Shown: positions 60,216 to 64,000 of the stretch, one piece after another
Layout of the letters: each line of letters begins with the position of its first letter
How positions within the stretch are numbered: the first letter of the stretch is position 1
Source: Tipula vernalis
Taxonomy: Eukaryota; Arthropoda; Insecta; Diptera; Tipulidae
Assembly: GCA_958295665.1 (NCBI GenBank)
Contig: OY282558.1
Location: forward strand, 30,339,045-30,403,044
DNA: 64,000 bases
Direction of reading: 5' to 3'
Notes under the pieces: generated by a model
Databases searched by the model: none
Told to the model about the DNA's origin: nothing
What the model saw: only the letters and a program-made list of their open reading frames with translations
Translations under genes and position numbers: made by a program

Positions 60216-63019
60216 TTATTTCGATAATTTTGAAATTAATAAATCCACACTCGGAAATACTGGATCGTATTGCGTTTCTATGTGATAGAAATACTTTTGG
60301 AGGAAAAGCCATACAACTTCGGATTCGACTGGGTATTTCAAATTAAATACCTGAATTAATTTAAAAACTAAATCTAACGCAGAAACCACTGATGGCATTT
60401 TGTATTTGATGTCGTCAAAATAAATGTAGTAAGTATTCGGAGCGAACTCGTTGTCTCCTATGACGAAAACAAATGGCTGGATCTGCTTTTTCTCTGCTGC
60501 ACACTTTAGCTTTAGATCTGTAAACATTTTATCGCATTCATAGACGGATGACGCAAATAACATAAAAGAATCCTGAGAATCCTTTATGGTATATTTCAGC
60601 AAAAAAATTTTACCACTAGAATTTATAGCATATTTTTTATTTGATGGCCTTAAAATTCCATGCAATAAAATTAACGTTATAAAATTCTTGGCATCTGTAA
60701 CAAACAAAAAATTTTAATTTTTAAAATTTTCGGAAATTTCTTATAAAAGCTTACCACTAGAAATATTTTTTTGTTGCTTCATTTGTTTTAGCAATAATTT
60801 GCAGGCTGCATCATTAAGCTTTTCTTCGATTATCGGTTTAATATTTTTCAAGAACTGGTCGAATTTCAATAACATATTCCCACTATGCGGATAGATATAT
60901 TTAAAATCCACTTCAAAAAGTTTTGGTCCATAAGATTGCGTATAGGCAGGCCATTCCTCTAATATTTGACATATAGTATTATTATTATTTTTCATTATAG
61001 ATATTTTACGGAATATAACGGTTTCGTGCCATTTTTTGACAATTAGATTTATATTAGAATCATCCCGATTGTATTTTAATTCTTTTTGAATGCTTTCACC
61101 ATCAGGTTTAGGAATGTCGCATGAATCGTTATCTGTAAATTAGGAGAAGCATACGAAAATAAATTTATTATAAATTGATCTAGAAACGTTACAATATTGT
61201 TTCTTATGCAAAATTATATCTTTAAGCAAGCAGCTTTATTGTGTTATACTATTAAATAAGATGATATTAAATAAAAAAATTGTATCGTACAATCGTGAAA
61301 TTAGGATATGTTATTGTCAGATGCTGTTCTAGCGAATAGTTTAACAAAAAATAAATCAGAAATGCCATCATATCTATTTATTCATTCACACAATTTTATT
61401 ACCTGTTAGAATTATGCTGTTTTTATACCTAATTGGTTTAGGTAGAAAACTATTTGATCTGAGCTTTGCGATATAATTATTATACTTATCGTATAACTGG
61501 CCTTTGGGCTTCTGATTTTTTCGACGCTGAAAATAAACAGCCTGTAATATTAAAAAAAGATTTAATTAGTCATTTGAAAACTTAATTTGTTCATGAAAAT
61601 TGCTTACCTGTGATTCGTTAGCAAAATAATCCACAATTTGTTTGCTAATTGTTTCGCAGTTATGTACACCCATTTTAATTTCATTTTGAATAAAATAATT
61701 TACTATTAAAGTTAACAATACTGCTCTATTGGAATCAGATATGTTTTTATTGTCATACGCTAATTGTAGAATATATTTCCCCTCAAATGTTGAATTTAAA
61801 ATATCGCCTAATGACACTATATAGTTATTGGTTTTCGAAGCAATACATTTCTATTATTGAGATCAACCTTAATGGATGGCTTGGTGAAGTTACTGTTAAA
61901 TGGTGATGACGACGAACATCCTACACATATGTTGTCGATTGAAATACCCTGGAATTTGATAGTGTATATACATAGTAATCTATAGTCGATAAATCTAGTC
62001 TCTAATGAGACTCTGGACGTATATTGAGGTTGAACCGTCTTATTACTTAGATAGGTCAACATTGTGGTAATCGAACGTTATTTATAAATATAATTTACCT
62101 GTTCTTTCTGCCACTCCCGTAAATTATATTCGAATTTGATTCGTTTCCCTAATTTATAATTAATCAACAATTCCTTAATATTATGAATTTGCATTACCTT
62201 TAATGCTTCGATGTCAATGTCATTTTCTAAGAGTAAAGCAAAGAAAAACAAATTACCATGTTAATTATATTTGGAGCGTCATTTTTATAATTTACTTACC
62301 TCTGAACGTATCGATGAGATCTTCCATGTTCCATTTTTTTAAAAGACTATCAACTTCTAAAAATGCAGGTTCATCATTGATAGCATCGATTGAATATTCA
62401 TCCGGCATATTTCTATTGCAGACATTTTTTAACGTAATAAATCCCATAGTTTCTTCGTTTAAAATATTGAGGTTGCCTACTACCACTAGGCTTCTAAAAG
62501 TGGTGTAACTTGTTGAAACTTCACCGTGGTCAGTAAACTTTTTAATGCAGCTAAAAGAGGAACTAAAATAAACTGTTTAATTTTTTTTTGCAATTCGACT
62601 ACATCTTTGGTTGTAAAATTATTTTTTTGTATTAAATTAATTGAAAATTTCACCGCAGATACTAAAATATTGTTAACAATTTTATTATTAAGTCCATCAT
62701 CATCTGGATCATCATCATCTGGTACAATAGAATCTATTTCATCACAAGGCAAAATATTATTTTGTGCTACATTCTTCTCAAAGTTTATTTGGCTGTTTAT
62801 ATCGTTTGTGATATTCGCTTTTTTGGATGTATCAGACAATTCACTAGCATGAATGTTATTGAAATGTTTTTTAAAATTTGAAAGGTTTTGGAACGTTCTA
62901 CTACACGAATCTCCGGGACATTTATAAGTTGAGTTATGTTTAATACCATGAAAATATTTATAATGTATTAATAGATTTTTGAAATTTTCTACAATAAGGT
63001 TACAAACAAAACAGATCAT
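60216..63019 (-). CDS. C2H2 zinc-finger and SAM-domain protein of unknown function, multi-exon
   Basis: Reading leftward, predicted exons are 63019-62300 (with a frame change inside), 62226-62099, 61850-61608, 61541-61403, 61132-60755 and 60694-60216. All introns are GT-AG, 60 to about 270 bases, with compatible phases. Exon 1 starts MICFVCNLIVENFKNLLIHY, a C-x2-C finger. A second finger follows (CPGDSCSRTFQNLSNFKKHF), then an acidic run (DDDDPDDDG). The end of exon 1 plus exon 2 forms a SAM domain: LLKKWNMEDLIDTF, then ENDIDIEALKVMQIHNIKEL and KRIKFEYNLREWQ. Later exons hold VSLGDILNSTFEGKYILQLA, KPKGQLYDKYNNYIAKLR, ILEEWPAYTQSYGPKLFEVD and DSFMLFASSVYECDK, ending with VFNLKYPVESEVVWLFLQKY and VFPSVDLLISKLSK. 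It resembles uncharacterised insect proteins with the same finger-SAM layout (from memory). The frame shifts by -1 between about 62574 and 62488, either through a missed intron or an indel; if an indel, this copy is a pseudogene. Function unknown. Confidence 0.68.
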
Positions 63020-64000
63020 GTTAACAGAAATAGAATCACAAAGTTCTATACCAAATTATAAAGTTGAGGAATCACTTAAAATAAATTACGAGGTTTAAAC
63101 GCATATTAGTAGGTAACGTATCATTTGATCTGTAAAATAATTTAGTTCTAAATTATCTTGATAGTATATTATTTAAAATAATACTTACTTGGTCTCAGTG
63201 GCGTAGGTATACATATATGGGAATGTTTCTATATATATCGGAATAAATATAATATTATCACAACATATATTGTTAAATATGTACACACAACAATTGTACA
63301 TATAAAATTTTTTGAAATCACTATATTTTTTATCTAAAAATGATACACAAAACTATACAAAAAATGTACGTCTAATAAAATAAAACAATGCTTGTCGAAT
63401 GAGTCGTCGAATGATCACGTTTACCCAAAATTCTTAAAATTTAAAGAAATAATTTTTGATAATAAGGGAAGTGGTTAACTATTACGAATAATAATTAAAT
63501 CACACATAGGTAAATCACGAATTTTCGTTAAATGTATTAAAAATTGGTAAATTGATTTATAAATGATTATAGTTTGTTAATGTTACACCCATATAATATA
63601 CTTAACAAAAAATCCATTTAGTTTCATAGAAATGAGTTTGATTAAGTTTGAAATTAGGTAAAATCTTTCGTTATATTAATGAATTTTTCTTTATAATTTT
63701 TATTCGTAAACACACCTGTTTAATAAGTTGAAAGTAAATATACTTTAATACAATGAAAAATTATTGGGCATATATGGAATGTTTTTAAATGTATTATATT
63801 AACCATAATATTGACAAATTATAATCAATCGAAGTCGCAAATTCAAATTACATTAACGATAAATAAATTTGTTTAATTTATGATTGCTAATAATGAAATA
63901 TTGATATTCATATTGAACGTATTCAATCATCGATATATTGGAGTATTCTATTTGCGAACTTTGTTTCAATTTTTAGAATAAAATTCTAAGTTTACTGAGG
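63020..64000. other. AT-rich DNA upstream of the finger-SAM gene
   Basis: This should include the promoter and 5' leader of the minus-strand gene. There is a good acceptor-like or leader context before the ATG, but no further exon could be recognised. Confidence 0.4.

Noticed and set aside
61817..62062. 81-codon frame starting MLTYLSNKTVQPQY in the finger-SAM gene
   Set aside because: Most of it is intron by splice-signal and phase logic; only the part after 61948, or after 61850 in the other frame, can be exon.

Overview
The window is a piece of an AT-rich, intron-bearing animal genome, almost certainly an insect. The evidence is GT-AG introns, a Spätzle-type cystine-knot gene, a Spalt-type zinc-finger gene, and arthropod-style transposon families (BEL/Pao, Jockey/R1/CR1-like LINEs, pogo, Tc1/mariner, PIF/Harbinger). 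From memory, the Drosophila orthologues of cpb, Dlg5, spz4 and the spalt genes lie on chromosome arm 2L (Muller element B). A dipteran is therefore the best guess, but the sequence does not prove it.

Layout. 57-161 (-): first coding exon of an RBM7-like RNA-binding protein, head-to-head with 707-1998 (+): F-actin capping protein beta (cpb, 3 coding exons). 3182-6700: decayed non-LTR retrotransposon pieces. 7197-7288: perfect short foldback. 8165-11592: a complete pogo-superfamily DNA transposon with TA target duplication, terminal inverted repeats, an intact 807-residue transposase with a C-terminal PHD-type finger, and an array of subterminal copies of its terminal motif. 14116-21360 (+): complete 9-coding-exon Dlg5 (coiled coil, four PDZ, SH3, guanylate-kinase-like). 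23140-25650: decayed CR1/Jockey-type LINE. 28787-39747 (+): spätzle-family ligand (probably spz4) with a tiny first coding exon and a 9.3-kb intron that carries a decayed BEL/Pao element on the opposite strand and a ~390-bp imperfect foldback. 40456-42223 (+): COG8, a Golgi tethering-complex subunit. 42750-42973: small TTAA-flanked inverted-repeat element. 43680-47337 (-): last four exons of a spalt-family transcription factor; its 5' exons are not in the window. 55183-57473: nest of three DNA-transposon types inside perfect 30-bp inverted repeats. 60216-63019 (-): a multi-exon gene with C2H2 fingers, a SAM domain and a conserved-looking C-terminal region; function unknown.

The host genes are single-copy housekeeping or developmental genes with no operon-like relation. 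Their products act in different places: actin filament ends (cpb), cell cortex and junction scaffold (Dlg5), secreted Toll/neurotrophin-like ligand (spz4), Golgi tethering (COG8), nucleus (spalt, RBM7-like). Intergenic and intronic DNA is mostly AT-rich, with poly(A)/poly(T) runs and transposon debris. Exon borders were placed by hand from splice signals and reading-frame continuity; transcript data were not available.
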